NCBI GenBank assembly: GCA_024734495.1
Contig: JALMQS010000884.1
Location: forward strand, 186,001-250,000
Length of the DNA: 64,000 nucleotides
Reading direction: 5' to 3'
Source: Forficula auricularia
Taxonomy: Eukaryota > Arthropoda > Insecta > Dermaptera > Forficulidae
The notes under the pieces are model-generated. The model saw only the letters and a list, made by a program, of their open reading frames with translations. It was not told the origin of the DNA and did no database searches. The position numbers and the translations under genes were made by a program. Position 1 is the stretch's first letter. Each line of letters begins with the position of its first letter. Positions 32,036-43,269 of the stretch are shown here, one piece after another.

Positions 32036-34515
32036 ATCATAAATATATTTTTTTCCGAATAGTAAAATAAACAACAAAAATCTAAATATATCGCTAATAA
32101 ATCAGATTAGATTGTCTTTTTTATAAATTCCCATCCACCAGTTAAGTTAATAAAAAGTGTCTCTCCAAAGAATTTAATAAACTTTCCACTATAAATCAGA
32201 TTATAAGAATTTATGTGACTATCCATTATATATATATATATATATATAAATAATTTAATTTACAATTCGAGTGATTAAAAAACTTTATCCAGTTCCTCTT
32301 TGAATGCCTGGGTCAACTAACCGTTTGACATTCATTCGCTTTTTGAAATATGATTCGAAAATATCTGCTGGCTGGTTTTAGAGTGAGCTAATTTTCCTAT
32401 GGTTATATTTCCTCGATTAATGTGGTATTTATAACCCAAAAAAGAGATTTCATGAAATGGCAAGGCAGGGACAGCGTGGAGGGGTGAGTAAGTAGAACAT
32501 TAGAATAAATTTTCAGTAGAAATTTAAATTGTGGTGAAGGCTTACTCTCGCTTGTTGGCAGTCCTCTATCACTAATTAGTGTCCCTTTATGTGAGCTATT
32601 TTTCCAGGAAAAGATGAGGTGGCCGCCCCGGCCAACTACTAACTAAATGAAAAATATTGAATGAGTAGTTGGCCACCCCTTCTAAAAACTCAAAGTATAG
32701 GTATTTCGTCGCAATCATTTGATTTATCGCTTAAAACACACTTAGAAAGAATGACTAACATTTAAAACTTTAGTTATTTCAGTGGAAAACTTCCTTAAAA
32801 TAAAGCAACTTGCTTATGACAATGGTTAAGAAATTAGGCAAAATTGACGAACGACGCTAAATCTTCCGAACAAATCACCGCTATTCCTCCCCCAATCTTT
32901 TGCTTCTCCGGATCTTCCTGACATAGATAATAGAAGGCATGAGCTATATATAGCACTATTTTTCAAAGTTGGATAAGGATTAGGGTCCTTATTTTTTGAA
33001 CTTTTCTTGCAAGTGGCCAACTACTAGTGCTTTTACCTTATAAGCTTGAAAAGTAATTTAGTAATCCTATTGAAACATTTTTAATGGAACACCCGGTACA
33101 CATATTTTTCTCTTCATCTAATCTCCAATATAACACATGATAAGTTACCAGAATAAACACCCTATTTAAAATTAGTAAATAATGCATCTAAATTTGATCC
33201 AAAATCCAGATGTTTTGATTTAATCGGATTATCTTATCAGAAGCTTAGTAAAACATTAACTTTACTGTCATAGGGCTAATCAAATATATTAAACAAGTTT
33301 CAGTGTTAATTGGTTTATTATTTTGCATAAAATTTAAAATAAACATCTAGGGCCACTACACGGTTTTACTTAGGGCGGCTTATGGTCAATGTTTTTCAAA
33401 ATGATATTATCTGGTAATAAAATTGATCTTACAAATTTTAACGAAAACTAAAATTATATTAAATGTGCTTGTATATTATTTAACTATAGCTCAATTGGTA
33501 GAATAATTTGTCATATATATTCGGAATGTACTAAATTATATCCGAAGAAAGATTCTACCAAGTTATTTAGTACTTTGAATCAATTTTATTAGAAAATTTA
33601 TCTAATAATAATTAAGAAATTAAAGATTTAATGGGTATGCTAGGGTCAAAAATGAAAATCCCAAACCTTTGGACCTATCTAAGTAAACCAAATTTTGTAA
33701 ACTTAATAGGTGGAAGCCTAGAATACCAGAATGTAAAAATCAACCACTTAAAAAGGAAGGGGAGCGGGCCTAACGTGAAAATTATAAATCTGCGGACCTA
33801 CCTGTCAAAAGGGTTCCTATTTATGCGCCTAGAAATAGACTACATTTAGTAGCATTAAAGTTTCGTACAATTTATTTTATCAAAATAGTTTCAAGAGTTT
33901 TTGAGATATTTCGAAAAAACGAAGCAAAATACTTCTTTAATAAGAAACTTCTACTTCTTTAGAAGTGAATAAAATGGAGGGAGGGGGTAATTCTAATGAA
34001 AGTAGGATGGGGTTGCCTTTCTTGAAACTGGGTGGGGAGGTGGTCTCATGAAGCTAAGGGTTAGTGGGCTCCCCTGTATATAATAGATATGTTTAAAAAG
34101 ATTTGCTTTAAAATATAATAAATTTATTTATGATCTACTAATAAAAATGTTAATTTATTTTATAAAACATTACATATAATCTGTGGTAACATTAATTTTC
34201 TCAATCAAAATTGGGTTGCGAATGAAAAAAGTTAAGAAGCGTTGCTTTAGGCGAACCGAGTTTTACTTCTTTTAATTTCTAGTAATAGATTCAAAGGTAA
34301 ATTTTCATTTTTTTTTCTTTTTTGCTCGCTGTATTGAAAAATGAGAAAAATTATTTTGTCTGTCTGTCTGTATTCAGATACCCACGATAATTTAAGTACG
34401 AAAAGTCGAAGAAAGTTTCTTCTTGTGCTAAAATGTTTGTATTTACAATACAGGGAGGTAATTAGATTTTGGGCTTTCTAGCTTTAAATCTTGTGAAGAT
34501 ACACGTAATCATTCT
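32036..34515. other. No gene; scattered repeat fragments
   Basis: Includes a (TA)n tract at 32228-32248 and, at 33630-33930, a plus frame that is only a duplicated non-coding motif (ggacctatctaagtaaacc and gcggacctacctgtc) leading into ttttgagatatttcgaaaaa, as in repeat X. The minus frame at 32826-33020 has no domain. The 34340-34480 block (gatacccacgataatttaag) matches 41325-41390. Confidence 0.4.
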
Positions 34516-34519
34516 AATA

Positions 34520-35160
34520 TAAGAAAATAGCATTTTGATTAAGAATTTTGTAGTTTAAAAGTAATTGTATGAAAAGATTCAATTTGCGGGAGCGAATCAA
34601 CTAGAAATGACAAAAAAAAATATTTTTTATCTCAATAGATATTCAAATCTATTCAAATTTCATATCTGTGCGTTATTTTTATTTATCTTTTATATCAAAT
34701 AATTATTATTAAAAAATTTGGATTTTAAAGAGTAGTTTATTTGAAATCCGAATTGTAAAAATGCTAATAGCGCCGTTGAAATTTTTTAAAAATATGAAAT
34801 AAATAGATATTATAAAAGAATTAATTACTGATAATTTAATTCAATTTTGAACGAAATCAATTGAGTACTTTTTGAGAAAATGGCCAAAAACCATCTGAAC
34901 CGTCAAAAAATAATGTTTTTTGAAAGCATGAGATGCCTTTGCAAAAAGTTAAAAAAAGTCATATGAAACGAAACAAATGACTTGTGACTTGACATGGAGG
35001 TGAATTTTAAAATTGTTCTAAAACTGTCTTTCATAGAAGGTTTTCGGGGTTTTTGACTATTTTCTCAAAAAGTACTAAATCGATTTCATTCAAAATTGTA
35101 TTAAATTATTAATAATTATTTTATAATATCTATTAATTTCGTATTTAAATAAACTGCAAC
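34520..35160. mobile_element. Fold-back element B, truncated copy
   Basis: gaaaatagcattttgattaa...gaaatcaattgagtactttttgagaaaatgg is followed, inverted, by attttctcaaaaagtactaaatcg...ttataatatctattaattt. The same arrays in the same order form the larger fold-back at 49278-50325. The right arm here stops at about 35155, where a satellite element begins (aaataaactgcaacgg). Confidence 0.7.
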
Positions 35161-35660
35161 GGATCGTTGCTAAACTTTATCCAAATTCATTTGAAATATG
35201 AATATGTTTATTCCTTTGTTATTAATCAGATATCACTTGCAATTTGCAGTTCATGTTGACTTTAAGTCAAAAATAATGATCGATTCTCATTTAATAGTCG
35301 AGGAATAACCATTCTACATTGGAATTTTGACGTTTCGGTTATTATTAGTAACCATTGCTGAAGGCATGGAGGAATCGACTTAAAATCAAAAATAGCGATC
35401 GATTCTCATCTAATACTTGAGGAATAACAATTCTACATTAAATTTTTGACGCTTCGATTATTATTGGTAACCATTGCTGAAGACATGGAGAAATCAACTT
35501 AAAATCAAAAATAACGATCGATTCTTATCTAATACTAGCGGAATAACCTTATTGCATTCCATTTTTGATGTTTTGACTATTAATGGCAACCTCTACTGAT
35601 AACGTGGAAGAATCGACTTAAAATCAAAAAGACTAAATTCTTTTTGGTAAACAACTCAAT
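35150..35660 (-). repeat. Satellite array 2 (short)
   Basis: Flank gcaacggatcgttgctaaac and tccaaattcatttgaaatat, then units with gatcgattctcatttaat, gaggaataac and ttttgacgtttcgg. Overall it is the reverse complement of 57260-57770: same flank, same unit order. Confidence 0.75.
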
Positions 35661-36140
35661 CTTGAAAATATTTACATTTACATAACTCGTAAACTATTGA
35701 TTTTAGACATTTCTACCATATAAACTTTTATCATGGAAATTAAATATACTTTAATAAAAAGTCCTTATATTAATTTATTTACCTCAAAGTGTCATTAATG
35801 GTGAAATTTAAGTGGAAAGTTAGATAAATACTCCCTATAAATTCATTGTTCCCCCTAGAAAAATTGTAACTCCATTATTACGAGACATCACTTATGTATT
35901 TCTCATTAAGTTATTTCGTTACTTCCAAATTTTGTCAATTCTAGTAAATAGTTATTTGATCTCTAATCGGATTACAGAAAGTGAAACCTTGCGGTGCTAA
36001 TCAAAAGGCCGGCTGCCGCCCCTAGGAAAACTCCATAATTACGCCAATGGTAGGGACTACCCCATTTTGAGTCACGTAACTAATTTTGGTGTCGAAAAAC
36101 ATAAAACGACAATGACAATGAAGAAATTTTATTGGACAGC
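35661..36140. other. No gene seen
   Basis: AT-rich; nothing recognised. Confidence 0.35.
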
Positions 36141-36149
36141 GACCAAAAA

Positions 36150-36208
36150 TAAATTCAAAATAATCTGATGTGGCCATGATGTGGCCATGACTTTACCATG
36201 CACCTGCC
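36150..36208 (-). repeat. Fragment of repeat X end
   Basis: ctgatgtggccatgatgtgg and ccatgactttaccatgcacc match the X terminus, with a short internal duplication. Confidence 0.5.
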
Positions 36209-36266
36209 CAGTGGCGGATTTATTGACTTTGCCGCCGGTAGGCTGAAATATTTTGCCGCCTATTCT

Positions 36267-36408
36267 CAGGGGCGGATGTAAACTCTTTTTGGCCTTAGGC
36301 AAAATCTTTATTTTGGGCCCTTACGTAAAAACATAAAATATATTTAATACATGTATATAAATAATTCGAATCAATTGCCTCTTTAGCCTAAGCCAAAGTC
36401 CGCCCCTG
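36267..36408. mobile_element. 142-bp hAT-type MITE nested in the hAT element
   Basis: CAGGGGCGGA at 36267 and TCCGCCCCTG ending 36408 are perfect 10-bp inverted termini. The 8-bp direct repeat cctattct (36259-36266 and 36409-36416) is the hallmark hAT target duplication. Confidence 0.9.
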
Positions 36409-36768
36409 CCTATTCTTGTCAGAAGGGTAAGATTTTGGCACATTTTTGAGCCTCTCTAGAAGCCGTGTACTTTGTAATTCTCCTGTTACCTACGAATATT
36501 TACTAAGGTAAAGCATCTGAAATAAATCTAAAATTGGATATAAAACACAGCAAATAGAAAGTAAAAAAATTAAAATTTATTAAAATTATAAAAGACAATA
36601 ACATATGAAACACAAATAGGATTAATAAATGTACGAGAGTATATCAATGAAATCTAATTAAATCAAAGCTAGAAATAAATAAAAATAACTCATTTTAAGT
36701 AAATTAAATAGAATTTTTCATACATCGTCCAGGTAGACAGTTAAAAATATTGGCGTCTACATTTTTTT

Positions 36769-37002
36769 CTACAAAATATTTAATGACAGTGTCAAATGAA
36801 ATTGCTTCCATTCTATTGACAAAATTGCCAAATCATTTAATCTCTTTTCCGACATTGTTGATCTTAAATAATTTTTTATTCTTTTGAGACATGAGAAATA
36901 TCTTTCGGACGCATTAGTAATTGTCATGGTCTTAAAAACTCTAAAAGCTATATGTCTATATACATTCGGAAATATACCATAAGTTATGGTAGAGAGAATC
37001 AT
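36769..37002 (-). pseudogene. hAT transposase C-terminal dimerisation domain
   Basis: 77 codons containing FPNVYRHIAFRVFKTMTITN, ASERYFSCLKRIKNYLRSTM and SEKRLNDLAILSIEW, the Dimer_Tnp_hAT signature (ASERSFS.LK.IK.YLRS.M...RL..LA.LSIE). This domain dimerises hAT transposases. DNA-binding and DDE regions are absent, so the element cannot move itself. Confidence 0.9.
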
Positions 37003-37212
37003 AGAATTTTAATTTAAATCAACGTATCGCACACGCAAAATGGGTGGATCCATGAGCACATGTGCACACGTGCGCGTGCAAACAGCTGAGAGAAATAAAG
37101 TTTCCTGTCTAAATAAAAATTCATAAAAGCATCAAAATCGAAATTAGGTAGCCGTCGAAAATTTGCCGCCGTAGGCTTCAGCCTGCTTAGCCTAATAAGA
37201 AATCCGCCACTG

Positions 37213-37433
37213 GATATATGTGTTTAAAGTTAAGGGTTAAAAAACGAAATTATTTTCCTACCAACCTAATATTTAATAAATGCTCGTGTGAGTGATTCTT
37301 TCATGAGAATCTGATTGAGAAAATGACCATAAAGGGTGCGGATAAAATGATCTCCGTTTCTTTGAGCTAAGTCATAAGATGGATGTCAAATACAAGTCCA
37401 GACCTGTTTTGGACTATTAGAGATTAATTTGAA
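37213..37433. other. No gene seen
   Basis: Short interval; nothing recognised. Confidence 0.35.
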
Positions 37434-37489
37434 GGAGACAATAAAAGAGTATGTCTTCTGCTGGAATTATAAATTTTATTTATTTATAT

Positions 37490-37531
37490 CGAGACCATAG
37501 TTTCGAGGGCTTTGCCCTCTTCATCAGTCTA
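37490..37531 (-). ncRNA. Hammerhead ribozyme, UAUG-loop stem III (left arm)
   Basis: Minus: AGA-CUGAUGA, stem II GAGGGCaaaGCCCUC, GAAA, C-UAUG-GUC, then UC. Full core and a strong stem II. Confidence 0.8.
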
Positions 37532-37600
37532 TTACAATTGATTCACAGGAATTAATTTATGAAATATAATTCATAAATTAATTCCTGTGAATCAATTGTA

Positions 37601-37644
37601 ATAGACTGATGAAGAGGAAAAAGCCCTCGAAACTATGGTCTCGT
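37601..37644 (+). ncRNA. Hammerhead ribozyme, UAUG-loop stem III (right arm)
   Basis: CUGAUGA 37606-37612, stem II GAGG...CCUC, GAAA 37629-37632, C-UAUG-GUC to 37640. Confidence 0.8.
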
Positions 37645-37704
37645 TATAAATAAATAAAATTTATAATTCCAGCAGAAGACATACTCTTTTATTGTCTCCT
37701 ACAT

Positions 37705-37890
37705 ATATAAACACGAGCTTTTCGTACGTGTCTTCGGCACGCCCTCGAAGCTCGGCCCTCCGGGCTGGTGCCCTGGCGGGCGGCGTCTCGGTCCAAAAAT
37801 TTTATTCCTCTTAAAAAACCACACTCCAAATGTATACCTGTAAACTCCCGAAAATACATAGTCTCTTAAAAGTTTCGCCTCATTTTCGTC
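37705..37890 (-). repeat. GC-rich structured repeat, copy 1
   Basis: Minus strand: a GC-rich core with GCCCgccaGGGC, then GCCCGGAGGGC, cgaGCTTcgagggcgtgccg and aaAAGCtcg as nested complementary segments, preceded by gaggcgaaacttttaagaga, ttttcgg and gtttacaggtatacatttgg. The second copy is at 50945-51113 (+). Local G+C is far above the surroundings and the pairing segments are conserved in both copies, suggesting a folded RNA or a transposon hairpin end. Confidence 0.6.
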
Positions 37891-38007
37891 CTGACACAGC
37901 TACAGAAATGAGGCTCGAGATATGAATCTGTAAGTATTTTTTTTTCTATAATCTACAGCATTGTGATATTTTTTGTGTGGAAATAGATTTATTTAAATAA
38001 GTGGTAT

Positions 38008-38760
38008 CGTTTTTTTTTTTTTTTTTTTTTTAATGCAATCGAATGCAGAAGGGGTGCACCAGTAAAGATGTAGCCCCTATGGATCTCGAAAGACCCTTGC
38101 ATTACCGAAGAGAAGGAGAAAGTTGATTAAGTGAGAGGGTGTAGACGCTAGGTGTCTATGCACCCTGGTTTTGAAGGTTTGAAGATCATAGGTGCTGGGA
38201 AAGATAGAGGCTGGGAGAGAGTTCCAGTTCCTTGAAGTCATGGGGATATATGAATTCGCGAATGAAGTGGTCCGGCACTTTTCCAATTTGACCGCGAAAG
38301 AGTGTTGGGAGTCGGCAAAACGTGTGCTGCGTGCAAAGCATGCTTTGGGGGAATTATTGATTTTATCTCATCAGAGCACCTGCCGTGATAGTATCTATAG
38401 AAAAGGGAAAGGGCAGAGACATCTCTTCGATGAGCCAGCGAGTCGAGGAGTCGGTGAGGGTAGAATCGTCAATTAGCCTGACGGCTCGTTTCTGAATTGC
38501 ATCAAGGGTAGCAGAGAATATTTTGAGGCTCCTCTCCACAGATGAGAGCCGTATTCGAGACAGGGGCGGATTTGGGCCTTGTAGATGGTGAGAAGTTGTG
38601 GGGGTTTGTAAAATCGCTTGGACCTGAATAAGAAGCCAATCTTCCTTGCTGCAGATTTCGCCACAGAGGAGATGTGTTCATTCCAAGACAGGTCAGATGC
38701 GACAGAGACGCCCAACATGGATAGGCTGTCACACATTTTCAAGGTGAGGGTGAGGAGGGA
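38008..38760 (-). pseudogene. 5'-truncated LINE (CR1/Jockey-like), 3' end with poly(A)
   Basis: Minus strand reads LGVSVASDLSWNEHISSVAK, ARKIGFLFRSKRFY, YKAQIRPCLEYGSHLWRG (RT C-terminal 'thumb' region) at 38742-38473, and after a frame change SYIPMTSRNWNSLPASIFP with FKTRVHRHL (38286-38100), then a conserved 3' UTR (ccataggggctacatcttta, gtgcaccccttctg) and poly(A), seen as poly(T) at 38010-38031. Related copies: 52955-53417 and 60715-62035. It landed inside a repeat that is uninterrupted at 50.6-51.1 kb. Confidence 0.8.
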
Positions 38761-39240
38761 GAATTATATTATATCATTTTTTTAAAATTTGGGATCGATA
38801 ATCGATATAAGGCTCCAAATATTTAAAAGAGATCAGAATGAGAAACTCATATGGGAATGCGTGTCTTAAGTCGTTTAATTTTGTAAAAATCAAAAAATAA
38901 GAATAACAAAATTTAGATTTTTAAAAAATTATAAAAAAGTGGCAAATTATTAAAAAATAAACAAATAATATATAAATCAAATAAGATGTGATTGATTTCT
39001 TTTTCTGTGCGCAAAGAAAAGCGAATTGAATATTTAATTTTTGAGTGGTGAAGGGGGGGGGGTAATAATTATCGATATATTTAATGTTTCTTAATTTAAA
39101 ATCAAATGGAGTATTTCATTTCGAAATTTGAGTCCAATTACGATTATATTTCAAATTTGCCGCAAATATACCGATGGCGCGCTCTCTCGGCAGCATTACG
39201 TCAGCGTTGCGGCAAATTAATCTAGACAAATATATATAGT
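38761..39240 (-). repeat. Composite repeat, part 2
   Basis: Segments near 39045-39240 (aatgtttcttaatttaaaat, tcaaatttgccgc, tttgtctagattaattt complement) match 50465-50940 inverted. With 37705-37890 this forms one old repeat unit of about 0.8 kb split by the LINE. Confidence 0.5.
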
Positions 39241-39648
39241 ATTCTGCTACTCTGGGCACAAAAACTTTCAATTTAATAAGAGATTAATGTCTTAATTTCT
39301 ATTATTCGAGGAATGGCTCTTTACCTATTGCATTTGGGCCAAAATGATACTCGTTTTGAGAGAGAGAAGTTTTAATTAGACTTGGCTAAAATTCAGATAC
39401 TTAAATATGTGAAAAAAAAATTCTCAATTTAGATAAATTTTTTTATTATTACACCCTTTATATTAGCTTCGCCCTTATCAATGTGACTTTTGTTCTGTTA
39501 AATTCCGCAAACATTTCTCTATAAAAATTAATTGTTTACTCAATTTAAATAAAACTATATAAAAATAAAAACAATTCATTCTTTTAAATTCCGCAAACTT
39601 TTCTCTGTAAAAATAATTAAGACTAAAAAGTAAAAAATAAATTATAGT
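39241..39648. other. No gene seen
   Basis: Contains a small direct repeat: taaattccgcaaacatttct near 39498 and taaattccgcaaacttttct near 39585. Confidence 0.4.
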
Positions 39649-39649
39649 C

Positions 39650-40345
39650 TAAAATAAGCTGACGTGTTCTGATGTGGCCATCCATTTGACTTTACCATAC
39701 AACCAGGCCCCTCACTTATATTTAATATTTAATAAAATTATTTATAATCATGTAGGGGAGGGGGTTAGTTTTTGCATTTTTAGACTTCTTGGGTCCCACT
39801 GATTATGTATACAAAATTTGGTTGAGTTTGCTCAAATGTCCTAGATTTTTAATTTTTGACCCTACACCCCCCCCCCCCCTTTGGGCGATTAGTTTTTCCA
39901 TTTTTAGACTTCTGGGGTCCCACTGATTATGTATACAAAATTTGGTTGAGTTTGGTCAAATGGCCTAGATTTTTAATTTTTAACCCCCTCCGCTCCCCTT
40001 AATTTTGGGTTGATATGCACCAAAATCTAATCAGCTCTTAATCTCAATGGACCAAAACTACGTGTGAAATTTGGTTTCTGATATTCACACTAGTTTTTGA
40101 GCTAGCTCGTCCACAAAATTTGGTAACGCACAGACATTTGACAAAAAAATTATTATCTCGAAAAATATAATTTTTTCGATGTTCACTTGTAAGAGCTTTT
40201 TTGTAGAGCGAAATGCCATGGTTTCGCTCAATTTTTTTAATCGAATAGTTTCAGCCGTTTTTGAGATATTTCGAGAAAAAGAAGGAAAAAAACACTTTTT
40301 TCATGCACGATTACAATACTTGACCATGCCCTGTATGGTAAAGTA
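39650..40345 (-). mobile_element. Repeat family X, copy 3
   Basis: Plus-strand order: ataagctgacgtgttctgat, gtggccatccatttgacttt, accatacaaccaggcccctc, two adjacent ~120-bp sub-repeats (gattatgtatacaaaatttg), accaaaatctaatcagctct, gagctagctcgtccacaaaa, and ctgtatggtaaagtaaaaac. Uninterrupted across the R2-like insertion point of copy 1. Confidence 0.75.
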
Positions 40346-41484
40346 AAAACTAAAAAACACGCTAAGGCACTAAAATGTACATAAATATTGTAATTATCAA
40401 AAAGCGTGGAGCACTTTGTAAAAATTGATTAAAAGTTTATGCTTCTGCGCCCCACACTTTTTGTTATTACATTATCATGAACTTTTTAGTGCTTTAGCGT
40501 GTTTTTTAGTTTTTTTAAACTATAATTTTTCACATTTAGTAAAATATTTGAGAAACACTTACTTTTCCAACTAGATAATGGAAAAATAAAACTTTGAATA
40601 AAATATATATATTTATATTAATTAAACTCTTTTAAATGACTTTGACAAACGGTTTTAAAAACACTTTTGCCTGACATGAAATGCAAACTTTTATAGTAAT
40701 CCTTCTTAATTGAAGTTGTTTCGAAAATGAATCCCATCTCCATTTCAGTTGGCTATATACCTTTCTTGTCATTAAATTCGAAATAAATAAGCTTTCAGCC
40801 AGAGCACGCAATCTATTCGACAAATCATCACGTTATGGCTGGCCCTCGTGGAAAAAAATAGCTTCACGTCAATTTAGCATATTCTTTATGTATTTCCAAG
40901 CTTTAAATAGATAAAGAAAGAAGGGGTGAGTCGACGGTGCGATGGCACAAGTTGGATCCGAGCTGTTCAATTCCCAAATCAACCAGTACTTGGTGTCTTT
41001 CTAAATGCAGACTCTTGCATTGTGACTAGATTTCGTTTCTGCACGCTATTCATGAATTTTCTCCCAATATGTCAAAAAATAAAATAACATTTTCTATTAG
41101 TTCTGCAGGAACATCTGCGCCGAGTTCAAGAATAAATTAATTAGCTATTGAAAATTAAATTTCATTAGAGACTTACTCGCCTAGCAGGCAAGTAGGCATG
41201 CCTCTTTCTGAATTTACACAAAAATTTTATAATAATTTTTTTTTGCTCAATAAGTTGAAAAATGTCTAAAACGAGGAGAAAAATCATTTTCAACCATGAT
41301 TTTTTTCAGTCTGTGTGTCTGAATTCAGATACCCACGATAACTTAAAGACGAAAAGTCAACGAAAAATCACTCTTGTGCTAAAATCTAAAATATTTACAA
41401 TAAATATTACATTACATTAAACTATTTAAGTTGTTATAAGGAAATAAGGACTATATCTTTTATGCAGATAATTTATATTTTATT
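40346..41484. other. No gene seen; small inverted and interspersed repeats
   Basis: aacacgctaaggcactaaaa near 40355 and ttttagtgctttagcgtgtt near 40484 form an inverted repeat of about 20 bp enclosing 110 bp. The 41240-41400 block matches 34300-34450. Confidence 0.45.
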
Positions 41485-41525
41485 GCCAACGTTTTTCAAC
41501 TTTGTTGACTTCTTCAGGGCTCTAA
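41485..41525 (-). ncRNA. Degenerate hammerhead motif
   Basis: Minus: AGCC-CUGAAGA, stem II GUCAACaaaGUUGA, an A-run in place of a clean GAAA, ACGUU and GGCA pairing with AGCC. Stem I is good but the stem II/GAAA junction is altered, so activity is doubtful. Confidence 0.5.
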
Positions 41526-41655
41526 AAAGTGATAAGGCCTCAATTAATATATATTATAACATTTTCTAATCAAAAACAAAATTGATCTAAATAACCACTT
41601 CAATACATACAAAAAACAAATTAATACACATAAAAAACTCATTTTACATACCAAA

Positions 41656-42001
41656 TAGATACCTTGTTCCTGTGGGAAAATCTTATATCGGTCAAACGTC
41701 CCAATATTTGAAAAAGAGATTAGACCAACATGTCTCCGATGATCGCAGAGTGACTGGCTTTTTGAAAAAAGAGAAGACAGTATTAGTGTCTCATCATTTT
41801 GAATTTTAACATCGGTTCGAGTTTGACAATGCAACGATATTGGATTTTGAGCCTGTATACGCGAAAAGAATGATTAGTGAAATGATCCATTTCTCCTTGA
41901 GTGATACAGTGAATTTTAGAACAGACACACAGGGACTGTATGATACCTATAGTTTGTTGCTAAAAAAGCATAATGATAAAAATAAAGGTTTTACTAGGTG
42001 A
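41656..42001 (+). pseudogene. Penelope-like GIY-YIG endonuclease domain
   Basis: Reading from VPVGKSYIGQTSQYLKKRLD, QHVSDDRRVTGFLKKEK, VLVSHHFEF, one in-frame TAA, then FDNATILDFEPVYAKRMISE, MIHFSL, NFRTDTQGLYDTYSLLLKKH and TGA at 41999-42001. SYIGQT and the K.RL..H helix are the GIY-YIG core; the E in KRMISEMI matches the metal-binding Glu position. A ribozyme motif lies 130 bp upstream in antisense. This PLE is different in sequence from the one at 30.6 kb. The RT part is missing. Confidence 0.8.
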
Positions 42002-43265
42002 GAAAAATTGTAACTTGGCGCTGTAATTGATTATTGTCATTTATAAAAACTAAGAGGTGTATATAATGAGTTTATGAGTTTTGATTTTTAATTTGAAGAA
42101 AATAATAGATGAGAAGAATTTTGATTTTCTGGGTGGAATTGAATTTGAATTTGTTTGTTCAGTTTGCTTTTTGGTTATTTTGATTTTTGAGTGATAGCCC
42201 AGTCTCTGAGGGGCACCAGAACCCAAGGTTATTAGATACATAAGGTATGCTCACTTGGCTAGGCGGCGTTTCTTTGATCTCCGAAAATGACCTCACTGGG
42301 CAGACGGCTGAAGCGCCAATTCAAAATATATAGATAAGTAAGGTCTAGATTCTAGAAGAAATATATCTTCATTATTCAATTAAAATAAAATAATAAAGAA
42401 AAATAGCTATTTATTATGTTCATAAAAATTAACAATTAACATAAAATAAGAAAGTTTTAATTTTTTGTTAAAGGGATTTATTAACTTAAATAAAAAGCAT
42501 ATCTTTTTAAATGTAGTAAAGTGAAAGAATGGAATACAGTGTATTTTTTTTATTATATATTATAAAAGTAATTTAAAAAAAATAGAATTCTTTTATATGG
42601 GTAGATTTTAAATTACAACATGATTGTATACTTAGGATTTTGCGATTCAAATAAAAAAAGACACATGTAAATCAGCAAAAGAAAATGGTTTTAATAAAAA
42701 ATAGGTACAAAAATACTTAAGTCTACATTCCTAATTTTGCTTCTTATATTTTTATGAGGAGTGGATTGATTTTAATAATAATTCTTTGTAGAATGTGATG
42801 TTTCTGAATGCAGACGTCAATATATTTATTTCTTATATTGTTTATATAAAAATTCGTTCTTGTGTCAGAATCTTTGCATTCCCAAAACAAAAAACTAATA
42901 TGATTTTGGACTTTCTAGCTTTAGAATATTTCGTTGAAAATGCAGTAATCAGAAAAAAGTCAAATAATTATATAGGTGCTCTTGAATATTTTTAGACAAT
43001 AAGCTAAAATTATCAACAAGATGCTCCTTTTTTTACACCAAGTTTCAGATTTGCAGCTCAAACCTTCATTGACAAGAAATTTTCAAGCTATCAAGAATTT
43101 CAGAGAGGGCATCGAATCGAAATAATGAAAACTTCAATTTTATTATTTTATATAGAATATATAAATTTACGTTTCGAAGTATATACCTAACTTATTAGAC
43201 CTTTCCTGAAAATATTGAAATTTTTCAAACCTTGTGTTTGAAATAAAAAAAAGTCAATAACTTTT
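42002..43265. other. No gene seen
   Basis: 3' flank of the Penelope fragment, then AT-rich DNA; 42790-42920 resembles the 34.4-kb repeat (gattttggactttctagctt). Confidence 0.4.
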
Positions 43266-43269
43266 TATG

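Larger units (their letters stand above)
36209..37212 (-). mobile_element. Deleted hAT transposon with CAGTGGCGGATTT ends
   Basis: CAGTGGCGGATTT at 36209 pairs with AAATCCGCCACTG ending at 37212, the classic CAG..CTG hAT terminus. Subterminal 'gccgcc' and 'gtaggctgaa/ttcagcct' are also shared. Only the C-terminal part of the transposase remains. No 8-bp target duplication was found at the outer ends. The left 190 bp recur inverted at 51345-51523. Confidence 0.8.
37434..37700. mobile_element. Near-perfect hammerhead palindrome (arms ~132 bp)
   Basis: ggagacaataaaagagtatg...aattaatttatgaa is followed almost without spacer by its complement. Mismatches are few (ccctcttc against aagaggaaaaag). 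Two ribozymes diverge from the centre. The head gtatgtcttctgctgg is a variant of the gttgtcctctgcttga head of the 7.4-kb family. Confidence 0.85.

Noticed and set aside
37690..37800. Bacterial-type terminator or CpG-island promoter
   Set aside because: The GC-rich hairpin is present in two inverted copies with the same flanks and is a dispersed repeat; no gene starts or ends there.
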